From Arthrobacter livingstonensis (GTDB lineage Bacteria; Actinomycetota; Actinomycetes; Actinomycetales; Micrococcaceae): 64,000 bases of DNA. Under the pieces are notes generated by a model that searched no databases, had not been told where the DNA came from, and worked only from the letters and a program-made list of their open reading frames with translations. This document shows positions 1 to 6,959 of the stretch, one piece after another. Numbering within the stretch: the stretch's first letter is position 1; the number at the start of each line of letters is the position of its first letter. Made by a program: the position numbers and the translations under genes. Location of the stretch: the NCBI RefSeq assembly GCF_003219815.1, contig NZ_QJVD01000001.1, forward strand, positions 186,001 through 250,000, given 5' to 3'.

Positions 1-364
1 CCCAATTCAGCGATGCCGGCTTGCGGGAGACCGCGCCGGCGGGAAGCGCCACGAATTCGGCAAAGGTGCCGCCATGGATGGTGTCGCGGCGCCCGTACGA
101 GTACACCTCGTCGCCCACGGCAAACTCCGGCGTGTCAAGGCCCACCGCCTCCACCACGCCGGCCACGTCCCAGCCCGGCACCACCGGGAAGGTCACGTCC
201 ATGATGGGGTCCAGGTAGCCGGCCATGACCTTCCAGTCCACGGGATTCACGCCGGCGGCCCTGACCCGGATCAGGACCGATCCCGGGGACACCTTCGGCG
301 CGGGCCGTTCGGTGAGTTCAAGGACTTCGGTGCCGCCGTAGCGTGCATAGCTCATGGCCTTCAT
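1..364 (-). CDS. MDR-family NADPH:quinone oxidoreductase / alcohol dehydrogenase, N-terminal part
   Basis: The first 121 residues of a medium-chain dehydrogenase/reductase, cut by the left window edge. The GroES-like N-terminal fold is clear: MKAMSYARYGGTEVLEL at the start, then GVNPVDWKVMAGY, FPVVPGWDVAGVV and GDEVYSYGR. This family typically reduces quinones or enones with NADPH. The Rossmann cofactor domain lies off the window, so the substrate cannot be inferred. The start is the ATG at 364; a second in-frame ATG at 355 is possible. The gene diverges from the hydrolase at 532. Confidence 0.85.
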   Translation of the reverse strand, partial: MKAMSYARYGGTEVLELTERPAPKVSPGSVLIRVRAAGVNPVDWKVMAGYLDPIMDVTFPVVPGWDVAGVVEAVGLDTPEFAVGDEVYSYGRRDTIHGGTFAEFVALPAGAVSRKPASLNW

Positions 365-531
365 GGGTAATCCGCCTTTACTGGTTATGGAATGCTCTCC
401 CTTGGACCAACCCGCACCGGCCGCTGAAGATTCCCGTACCGTCCTGTGCCGCGGACTGACCCTGCGCTGCGCGGGACACGGTTCTGCGCAGCGGTCGTGG
501 CGTTCCCGGCGCACAACGGTACGCTTCCTCC

Positions 532-1281
532 ATGACCCCCCAACGCTATGCCTACGGCCCAGACCCTTCCCAGTGGGCGGAGCTGTATCTGCCGGAAGTG
601 CCGCGGCATGCCGGGGTGGTGGTGGTGATCCATGGCGGGTACTGGCGCAGCCGTTACGGGGCGGACCTGGGCGCCCCGCTGGCCCGCGACCTCGCCTCGC
701 ACGGGGTGGCCGCCTGGAACCTGGAATACCGGCGCATGGGCAATGGCGGCGGCTGGCCGGAAACGTTCCTGGATGTCGCGGCCGGGATCGACGCCCTGGC
801 CCGGGCCGCAGGGGACCACGGCCTGGACCTCTCGCGCGTGGTGGTGCTGGGCCATTCGGCTGGCGGGCAGCTCGGCGTCTGGGCGGCCGGGCGTGCCGAC
901 CTCCCGGCCACGGCGGTGGGAGGGGCGCCCGCGGTGGAGGTCTCCGGCGTCGTCAGCCAGTCGGGGCTGCTCAACCTGACCCAGGCGCAGCACCTGGGGC
1001 TGAGCAACAATGCCGTGACGGCGCTACTGGGCAATGATGTGGCTCTGGTGGATCCCATGGCCGCCATTCCGCTGCCCGTCCCCGTATATGCCGTCCAGGC
1101 CGCGGACGACGACGACGTCCCCGCCTCCCAAAGCCAAAGTTACGTTAATGCCGTAGTGGCGGCGGGCGGCCAGGCGGAGTTCATCGACGTTCCCGGCGAC
1201 CATTACGACCTCATCAACCCGGCCAGCGGCGCCTATGCCGTGTGCCGGGACCTGGTCTTGGGGTTGTTGGCGCGGGCGTAG
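532..1281 (+). CDS. Alpha/beta hydrolase, probable arylformamidase (kynurenine formamidase)
   Basis: A 249-residue alpha/beta hydrolase. HGGYW at residues 34-38 matches the HGGXW oxyanion-hole motif typical of kynurenine formamidases of the BNA7 type. The nucleophile elbow is GHSAGG with Ser109, an acidic stretch (ADDDD, about residue 180) can supply the Asp, and His224 in GDHYDL completes the triad. Tryptophan 2,3-dioxygenase starts 35 bp downstream on the same strand. It makes N-formylkynurenine, the substrate of this enzyme, so context and motif agree. It is not the cyclase-like KynB family, so I leave the symbol blank. A general carboxylesterase is the alternative. Confidence 0.8.
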   Translation: MTPQRYAYGPDPSQWAELYLPEVPRHAGVVVVIHGGYWRSRYGADLGAPLARDLASHGVAAWNLEYRRMGNGGGWPETFLDVAAGIDALARAAGDHGLDLSRVVVLGHSAGGQLGVWAAGRADLPATAVGGAPAVEVSGVVSQSGLLNLTQAQHLGLSNNAVTALLGNDVALVDPMAAIPLPVPVYAVQAADDDDVPASQSQSYVNAVVAAGGQAEFIDVPGDHYDLINPASGAYAVCRDLVLGLLARA

Positions 1282-1316
1282 TGTGTGTTCAAACCGCTTG
1301 ACGAAGGGGAACGGCC

Positions 1317-2159
1317 ATGTCAGAGAACACCCGGAAGATCGAGTCCGGCATCGAGACGGACTTCAGCGACAAGATGAGCTATGGCAGCTACCTTGCGCTG
1401 GACACCCTGCTCAGCGCGCAGCAGCCGGTCAGCTCGCACCACGACGAGATGCTGTTCATCATCCAGCACCAGACCTCCGAGCTCTGGCTGAAGCTGATGC
1501 TGCACGAACTGCGGGCCGTGCGGCTCCAGCTGGCGTCAGACAACCTGCGGGCGGCCATGAAGGGCGTGGCGCGGATCAAGCACATCCAGCGCTCGCTGAC
1601 GGAGCAATGGAGCGTCCTGGCCACGCTGACGCCCAGCGAATACGCGCAGTTCCGCGGGGACCTGGGCTCGGCGTCCGGGTTCCAGTCATACCAGTACCGG
1701 GCCGTGGAGTTCATGTTGGGCAATAAGAACGCCGGCATGCTGAAGGTGTTTGCGGCGAACCCGCCGGCCCGGGCCATGCTGGCGAAGATCCTGGAGCAGA
1801 CCAGCATCTATGACGAATTCCTGGCCCTGCTTTCGCGCCGCGGCTTAGCCGTCCCCGCGGAACTGCTGGAGCGGGACCTCACGAAGGCGCATGTTTTCAA
1901 CGCCGAACTCGTGCAGCTGATCCGCGTTGTATATGAGCGGCCAGCCGACCACTGGGACCTGTATGAGGCCTGTGAGGAGCTGGTGGACCTGGAGGACAAC
2001 TTCCAGCTGTGGCGGTTCCGGCACGTGGCCACCGTCAAGCGGATTATCGGCATGAAGTCCGGCACGGGCGGCTCTTCCGGCGTCGGCTTCCTGCAGCGTG
2101 CCCTGGACCTGACGTTCTTCCCGGAGCTGTACGCCGTCCGCACGGAGATCGGAAGCTAG
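1317..2159 (+). CDS. kynA: Tryptophan 2,3-dioxygenase
   Basis: A 280-residue haem dioxygenase that opens the indole ring of L-tryptophan to give N-formylkynurenine, the first step of the kynurenine pathway. Residues known from the Xanthomonas enzyme are present: active-site His51 in IIQHQTSELW, Tyr109 and Arg113 in YAQFRGDLG for the substrate carboxylate, and the axial haem ligand His236 in WRFRHVATV. The GTGGSSGVGFL loop near the C-terminus is also typical. The length is normal. A GAAGGGGA ribosome-binding site lies about 7 nt before the ATG. It forms a likely two-gene operon with the upstream hydrolase. No kynureninase is seen in the window. Confidence 0.97.
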   Translation: MSENTRKIESGIETDFSDKMSYGSYLALDTLLSAQQPVSSHHDEMLFIIQHQTSELWLKLMLHELRAVRLQLASDNLRAAMKGVARIKHIQRSLTEQWSVLATLTPSEYAQFRGDLGSASGFQSYQYRAVEFMLGNKNAGMLKVFAANPPARAMLAKILEQTSIYDEFLALLSRRGLAVPAELLERDLTKAHVFNAELVQLIRVVYERPADHWDLYEACEELVDLEDNFQLWRFRHVATVKRIIGMKSGTGGSSGVGFLQRALDLTFFPELYAVRTEIGS

Positions 2160-3352
2160 CAGCGCCCTGCCCAGCGCCGTTGCGCCGCGGAGTCCAGGGC
2201 AGCCTCCACCCAGCGGCCCATGCCGGCGAACGCCCGGGCCCGGATGGCCGCGGGGGAGAGGAAGATATCGTGGAAGGCGCCCGCAATGCGGTGCAGGGTG
2301 ACGTCCGGCCCCAGATCCACCGCCCGGCGTGCGACGGAATCGACATTGAGCACCACATCCGCCGCCAGCGCCACGGACGACCACTTGGGCTGCAGGTAGC
2401 TTTTGTCCGAAAGCATCACGAGCACGGGCGCCTCGATCGCCAGGCCGCGCGCCAGCCGTGACTGGCCCTGGAAAACGGCGCTAAGGAATGAGGGCATCAC
2501 GGGAAAGCCGTGGTCCGGACGCCACTTTTGCTCGTAGTCCCACTCGCCGTCAAAGCGCGAGGACACAGCCCGCGTGTAAAACCCCGGATCGATCGGCGGG
2601 AGCGGAGCCAGCGGCCGGAACCTGCTGCGTGCCTGGATCAGCGGCGCCACCATGGCGCGCCCCACCTCGGTGGCCTGGAATTCCAGCCAGGGGCTATTAA
2701 GGACGACGGCGTCCGCCGCACCGGGGTGCCGGTCGGCCCACAGGCTGAGCGTCAGCCCGCCGGTCGAGTGCCCGAGCAGCACCAGTGGGCGCCGACCGGC
2801 TTCCTCCGGTGGTGCGGGATTGTCGCGGCCGGTCAGGGCCGTGAATGCAGCCTCCAGGCGGTGCCTTGCCGTGGCCAAAAAGTCATGTTCAAAGGCCGCC
2901 TGTTCCGCGACCGGGTCGGCTGCCGGTTCCGGATCCGCGGCCGGTTCCTCCGGGCGTTTCACGGAAGAACCGGTCGGAAAGCCACCACCGGCCACCGGGC
3001 CAACCGCGCGCCGCCCCATCGCGTCCAGCGCGGCGGCGATGTCGCCGTCGTACTCGTCCAGTGTGGACACCTGTCCGCAAAGCTGTCCGGGGCGCAGGCT
3101 GCGGCCGTAGTTGTGGAGATCGAGCGCGTAAAAGTTAGCGCCGGCCTTGTGCCAGAACTCGGCAAGTTCGCGCTGGAAGAAGTAGTCGGACCAGCCGTGG
3201 ACGTACAGCACATCCGCCCCGGTGACGGCCGAGGGCGCCCGCTGCGCCGCGCTGCCGCAATAGCGGACCAGCGTGGCCGGGGAGTTTGTGGGCAACTCGA
3301 GTGTCAGCTGCTCAAAGTCCGGTCCAAGGACGTCCTGTTGCCATGGGGTCAT
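2156..3352 (-). CDS. Alpha/beta hydrolase, serine aminopeptidase S33 / lysophospholipase-like
   Basis: A 398-residue alpha/beta hydrolase of the S33 (hydrolase_4, monoglyceride-lipase-like) type. It has VLYVHGWSDYFFQ near residue 50, the nucleophile motif LLGHSTGGLT, and a late GAFHDIFL that supplies the catalytic His. Between the oxyanion region and the elbow is a Pro/Ala/Glu-rich insertion (about residues 118-155, AADPEPAADPVAEQ) that looks like a disordered linker. It converges with kynA; the two stop codons overlap by 4 bp. No signal peptide is visible, so a cytoplasmic esterase or lipase is likely; the substrate is unknown. Confidence 0.85.
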   Translation of the reverse strand: MTPWQQDVLGPDFEQLTLELPTNSPATLVRYCGSAAQRAPSAVTGADVLYVHGWSDYFFQRELAEFWHKAGANFYALDLHNYGRSLRPGQLCGQVSTLDEYDGDIAAALDAMGRRAVGPVAGGGFPTGSSVKRPEEPAADPEPAADPVAEQAAFEHDFLATARHRLEAAFTALTGRDNPAPPEEAGRRPLVLLGHSTGGLTLSLWADRHPGAADAVVLNSPWLEFQATEVGRAMVAPLIQARSRFRPLAPLPPIDPGFYTRAVSSRFDGEWDYEQKWRPDHGFPVMPSFLSAVFQGQSRLARGLAIEAPVLVMLSDKSYLQPKWSSVALAADVVLNVDSVARRAVDLGPDVTLHRIAGAFHDIFLSPAAIRARAFAGMGRWVEAALDSAAQRRWAGRC

Positions 3353-3480
3353 GGCCCGATGCTACCGGGCTGCGTCCCCGGTCCCGCTGTGCCTATGCTG
3401 GAAGTGCCGAAACCGGCGGCCCCCGGACCGCCCGTATTGGCCCAAGGCCACACCTGGTACCTAGGCAAAGGATGAGCAAA

Positions 3481-4104
3481 ATGGCGCATTGGCAGGAATC
3501 TTTGATGGTGTGGGGCCCTGCCTGGGCCGCCGTGCGGGGACTGGAAGGCGTTGCGGCGGACAACTCGGTGGCCATCACCGGCTTCGTGTCCGAACGCCTG
3601 GCCCCCTGGCCCGGCGACGGCGCCGAGGAACACGCCGGCTCCGTCCCGGAGGGCACGGTGCTGCAGCTGGTGACCGAAGATCCACAGTCGGCCGGCCAGT
3701 TTGCCGAGTCGCTCGGCTTTCGGCCGGCAGGGGCACTGGTGCTGCTGACCGCCCAAACCGACGACCTCGAGCAGGTGCCGTCGCTGCCCGCCGATGCGTA
3801 TGTGGCCGAAGCGCCCATGGAAAACTACGAGGCCGTCGAGGTGGCCCTTTTTGACCGCCCCGTGGCCGGCGGCCGCATCAAGCTGGCGGAGGGACTGGCC
3901 GTGCTGGGCGGGCTGCACGTCGACGACGGCCATGGGGAGCGCGAGGGCGTGTTTGAACAAGCCATGGCAGCCGCCCTGGCGGAGGAGGCCTTCCTGCACG
4001 GCGCCGACGTGCTGTTCCTGGTGTCCGACGCCGCCCAGGCCGAACGTTTTGCCGCCGTCGACGGCTGGTCAAAGGCGGCGGACATCCTCACCTTTACCCG
4101 GTGA
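3481..4104 (+). CDS. GNAT-like acetyltransferase-type protein of unknown substrate
   Basis: A 207-residue protein. The C-terminal half (AEGLAVLGGLHVDDGHGEREG through AEEAFLHGADVLFLVSD) resembles a weak GNAT acetyltransferase core, with a strand, a turn in the CoA-loop position and a helix. The N-terminal half looks like a divergent second GNAT-like repeat. The classical R/Q-x-x-G-x-G/A CoA motif is not preserved (DDGHGERE stands in its place), so catalysis is doubtful. I chose the ATG at 3481 because AAAGGA at 3467-3472 sits 8 nt before it; the ATG at 3472 overlaps that site. The gene is bounded downstream by the 57-bp repeat array. Confidence 0.65.
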   Translation: MAHWQESLMVWGPAWAAVRGLEGVAADNSVAITGFVSERLAPWPGDGAEEHAGSVPEGTVLQLVTEDPQSAGQFAESLGFRPAGALVLLTAQTDDLEQVPSLPADAYVAEAPMENYEAVEVALFDRPVAGGRIKLAEGLAVLGGLHVDDGHGEREGVFEQAMAAALAEEAFLHGADVLFLVSDAAQAERFAAVDGWSKAADILTFTR

Positions 4105-4143
4105 CACCGGCTGAGGAACGAGGTTGGGGTGCGGGTGGCTGGG

Positions 4144-4505
4144 CCCGGAGCGAGCTCGCGTGCAGTTGGGATGGCTGGTTGGGCCCACAGCCCCGAGGGG
4201 CCCGGAGCGAGCTCGCGAGCAGTTGGGATGGCTGGTTGGGCCCACAGCCCCGAGGGGCCCGGAGCGAGCTCGCGAGCAGTTGGGATGGCTGGTTGGGCCC
4301 ACAGCCCCGAGGGGCCCGGAGCGAGCTCGCGAGCAGTTGGGATGGCTGGTTGGGCCCACAGCCCCGAGGGGCCCGGAGCGAGCTCGCGAGCAGTTGGGAT
4401 GGCTGGTTGGGCCCACAGCCCCGAGGGGCCCGGAGCGAGCTCGCGAGCAGTTGGGATGGCTGGTTGGGCCCACAGCCCCGAGGGGCCCGGAGCGAGCTCG
4501 CGAGC
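4144..4505. repeat. 57-bp tandem repeat array, six full copies and a partial seventh
   Basis: Full units begin at 4144, 4201, 4258, 4315, 4372 and 4429, with a truncated unit at 4486. Each opens with cccggagcgagctcgcg and ends with cccacagccccgagggg. Copies are identical apart from a single base (t for a) in the first, which implies recent expansion or homogenisation. The unit contains palindromic blocks (gagctcgcgagc-like, gggccc). Because 57 is divisible by three, the array is open in several frames on both strands, but the translations have no domain and I regard it as noncoding. It fills the 460-bp gap between the GNAT-like gene and the MerR gene. Related sequence lies at 11948-12075. Confidence 0.95.
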
Positions 4506-4564
4506 TCTGGGAGGGGCTGGGGATTGACCCTGACACGGTGTGAGGCCGTACAACGGAAGATGTC

Positions 4565-5383
4565 ATGTTTCAAATAGGAGATTTCGCCAGGGTCGGCCGG
4601 GTGTCGGTGCGCATGCTGCGCCACTACGAAAGCATCGGACTGCTGCACCCTGCCCGCGTCGATTCCACCGGCTACCGGTTTTACGAAGGGCCGCAGCTGG
4701 CCCGGTTGAACCGGATTGTGGCGTTGAAGAACCTGGGGTTCACGCTGGAAACAGTGTCCCGGATTCTCGATTCCAGCCTTGGCGTGGAGGAATTGCGCGG
4801 CATGTTGCTGTTGCGCCGCAGCGAGCTCGAAGAGCAGCTGGCAGCGGATTCGGCACGGCTGACGTCGGTCGAGGCGAGGCTCCACGTCATCGAAAGTGAG
4901 GGCACCATGCCTGAATACGAAGTCATCATCAAGCCTGTCCCGGCCGTCCGGCTCGCAGAGCTGTCAGCGGAGGCGGAGAGTTTCGAGCCGCAGTCCATCA
5001 GCCCGGTGATCCAGCCGCTCTATGAGAAGTTGTATGGCGCGCTGGCTGCCGCCGGCATCACGCCCACCGGGCCCGGCGTCGCCTATTACGACGAGCTCGA
5101 CGGCGGACGCGTCCGGGTGCACGCCGGAGCCCAGATCCCCTCCTCCGAGGGCAGTGGCGCCTTTGACGTGGTGGAGCTGCCCGCGGTGGAGCAGGCGGCG
5201 ACGCTGATCCACCGCGGGGTCATGGACAACGTCATGCCATCAGTGCAGGCCCTGGCCCGTTGGATTGACGCCAACGGCTGGGTTTCCACCGGCCCGAACC
5301 GGGAACTGTACCTGGACTACGGCATGGGCGCGGATCCGGAGCAGTGGATCACCGAACTGCAGGAGCCAGTCGCCCGGGCGTGA
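4565..5383 (+). CDS. MerR-family regulator with GyrI-like effector domain
   Basis: A 272-residue transcription regulator. Residues 1-70 are a MerR winged helix (FQIGDFARVGRVSVRMLRHY, then GYRFYEGPQLARLNRI). They are followed by a coiled-coil dimerisation helix (about 75-112) and a C-terminal GyrI/BmrR-type ligand domain starting at PEYEVIIKPVPAVRLAEL. Such proteins (BmrR, TipAL) bind cationic drugs or other small hydrophobic ligands and activate by untwisting promoters with a 19-bp spacer. No transporter lies next to it, so the target is unknown. The array just upstream leaves about 60 bp for its own promoter. Confidence 0.92.
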   Translation: MFQIGDFARVGRVSVRMLRHYESIGLLHPARVDSTGYRFYEGPQLARLNRIVALKNLGFTLETVSRILDSSLGVEELRGMLLLRRSELEEQLAADSARLTSVEARLHVIESEGTMPEYEVIIKPVPAVRLAELSAEAESFEPQSISPVIQPLYEKLYGALAAAGITPTGPGVAYYDELDGGRVRVHAGAQIPSSEGSGAFDVVELPAVEQAATLIHRGVMDNVMPSVQALARWIDANGWVSTGPNRELYLDYGMGADPEQWITELQEPVARA

Positions 5384-5442
5384 GCGGCGGCCGTGCCGGC
5401 TGGTGGCCGGGCCCGCGTTTTCTGCGCAGAGGCACTTCGCAT

Positions 5443-5583
5443 ATGCGCTAGGCCAGCCCCCGAGCCTTGCGCATAACGGAAGTGGAGTTAGCCTATGCGC
5501 AAGGCCAGCCCCCGAGCCTTGCGCAGCTTGGTCACCTGCGCAGGGCCAGCCCCCGAGCCTTGCGCATAACGGAAGTGGAGTTA
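5443..5583. repeat. REP-like cluster: three hairpins plus a duplicated 18-mer
   Basis: Three hairpins share the identical loop cagcccccga and right arm gccttgcgc: 5445-5472 (left arm gcgctaggc), 5497-5524 (gcgcaaggc, a perfect 9-bp stem) and 5538-5565 (gcgcagggc). The 18-mer ataacggaagtggagtta follows the first at 5473-5490 and the third at 5566-5583. A vertical pattern of hairpin plus tail makes this a repetitive extragenic palindrome cluster. The rest of the 507-bp gap between the MerR gene and the gene at 5891 holds only the hairpin at 5675-5711. Confidence 0.85.
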
Positions 5584-5674
5584 AGTTATGCGCGACGGTC
5601 GAGCCGGGGCCTGCGCATGGGTGGCGGTGGCACGGGATGCGCGGCGGGTCCGGCAAAACTGAGGGGTTGTTTTG

Positions 5675-5711
5675 CTTCTGCGCCTAACCCATGCCGGGCC
5701 CGGCGCAGAAG
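5675..5711. terminator. Hairpin, possible intrinsic terminator
   Basis: A perfect 10-bp inverted repeat, cttctgcgcc at 5675-5684 and ggcgcagaag at 5702-5711, around a 17-nt loop. It is preceded by a T-rich run (gttgttttg). On the minus strand it would be followed by A/C-rich sequence, not a U tract. It could be another extragenic palindrome rather than a terminator. Confidence 0.4.
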
Positions 5712-5890
5712 CGCCAGGGGAGGCCGCTATGGGAGGCGGGCGTCCGGCGTCGTACGTGGAAACTGGCGGAATGGGCCGCGGACGGAGTGCGTAGGCCCCT
5801 TTCGGAGTGCGGCGCAAACGGGCTACCCTGAATTGGCATGCATACCTGGGAAATCAGCAACACAGCGAAGTCCATGCAAGGAGTCGGCAG

Positions 5891-6793
5891 ATGCACTACT
5901 GGTGGGCCAGCCACGGTCGGAACTATGAACAAGCCATCACCGAGGGGACGCTGTGGAACAGCCAAGGACCCGTTGGTGAGGAGCACGGCGACAGGGTATT
6001 CCTGAAGGAAATGCGCAGGGGCGACGTGGTGTTCAACTACTTCGGCCCCTATATCCGGGCCGTGAGCGTGGTGAGCGAGAAATGGCAGGACGCGCCCCGC
6101 CCCGAAGGCTATGAACAGCAGCTTGGCGAGGGCGACGACGGCTGGCTGGTGCGCACCACACCGTTGGCCGAGGGCCTCCGGGTGCACCGCGAGCGCGCAG
6201 CGGGCATCACGGCCGACGGTGCGCCCGGACCGCTGAACGCCGCCGGCAAGCCGATCCACAGATACATTTCCGCCCTGACCGATGAGGAAGGGCAGGCGCT
6301 GCTGAACGAATGCGGCGTGACGGCGCCGCAAACCTCTGCCGGAAGCCTGCGCGGACTGCCCGGCAGTGCGTGGGGCGCCGATGAGCCGGACGACCAGACG
6401 CTCACCACCATCCGCCTGGAACAGGCCTACCTGCGCCAGAACCTGCTGCGCGGCCGGTTGAAGGCGCCGTGTGCCATCTGCGGGGCGGAGCTGCCGGCAC
6501 GGTTGCTCATTGCCGGGTACATCAAGCCGAGGTCGCACTGTTCCGAGGAAGAGCGCATGGACTATGCCGGATGCGCCATGCTCACCTGTGCCCTGGGCTG
6601 TGATGCCCTGTATGAATGGGGTTACGTGGTGGTCGGCCCCGAGGGGCTCATCCGCGCCGGGCAGGCGGCCGAGACCGACCGCATCGAGGACGCCGTGAAC
6701 CGGCTGGTGGGGCGCCGCTGCAGCGCGTTCAATGAGCAGACCACCAAATGCTTTGCCGAGAATGAAAGGCTCATGCTGGCGCAGCAGCCGTAA
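5891..6793 (+). CDS. PUA/EVE-like N-terminal domain fused to a degenerate HNH nuclease domain
   Basis: A 300-residue protein. The N-terminus (MHYWWASHGRNYEQ, then GDVVFNYFGPYIRAVSVV) resembles EVE/PUA-type modules that read modified bases. The C-terminal half is HNH-like: CAIC zinc knuckle (Cys194, Cys197), GYIKPRSHCSEEER and ALGCDALYEWGYVVV. In related proteins the second motif normally reads AHIKxRS; here the His is Tyr210, and the usual Asn is replaced within DYAGCAML, so nuclease activity is doubtful. The ATG at 5891 is chosen because AAGGAG at 5878-5883 lies 7 nt upstream. Reading further upstream to a GTG at 5807 has no such support. It may be a solitary restriction or defence gene. Confidence 0.7.
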   Translation: MHYWWASHGRNYEQAITEGTLWNSQGPVGEEHGDRVFLKEMRRGDVVFNYFGPYIRAVSVVSEKWQDAPRPEGYEQQLGEGDDGWLVRTTPLAEGLRVHRERAAGITADGAPGPLNAAGKPIHRYISALTDEEGQALLNECGVTAPQTSAGSLRGLPGSAWGADEPDDQTLTTIRLEQAYLRQNLLRGRLKAPCAICGAELPARLLIAGYIKPRSHCSEEERMDYAGCAMLTCALGCDALYEWGYVVVGPEGLIRAGQAAETDRIEDAVNRLVGRRCSAFNEQTTKCFAENERLMLAQQP

Positions 6794-6959
6794 GTGGGGC
6801 CGGCGGTCCCGGGTACGGGACGATGGCGCGGGCGCGGCGGCGATTACGCAGCCCGGCCCGCCGTCAAACATGGCAGAATTGATGGTGGCCCGGGTGCAGA
6901 CGGGCCCAGTGATAATACAGCCGGCCGCGCCCCAAGCAGGTGGCGGCTGGGCGAACCAC

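Noticed and set aside
4144-4543. Long repeat-encoded frames on both strands of the 57-bp array
   Set aside because: They exist only because the unit is a multiple of three without stops; no start signal, domain or sensible composition.
4144-5583. CRISPR array
   Set aside because: The 57-bp units are contiguous with no unique spacers, the hairpins at 5.4 kb are too few and uneven, and no cas gene is present.
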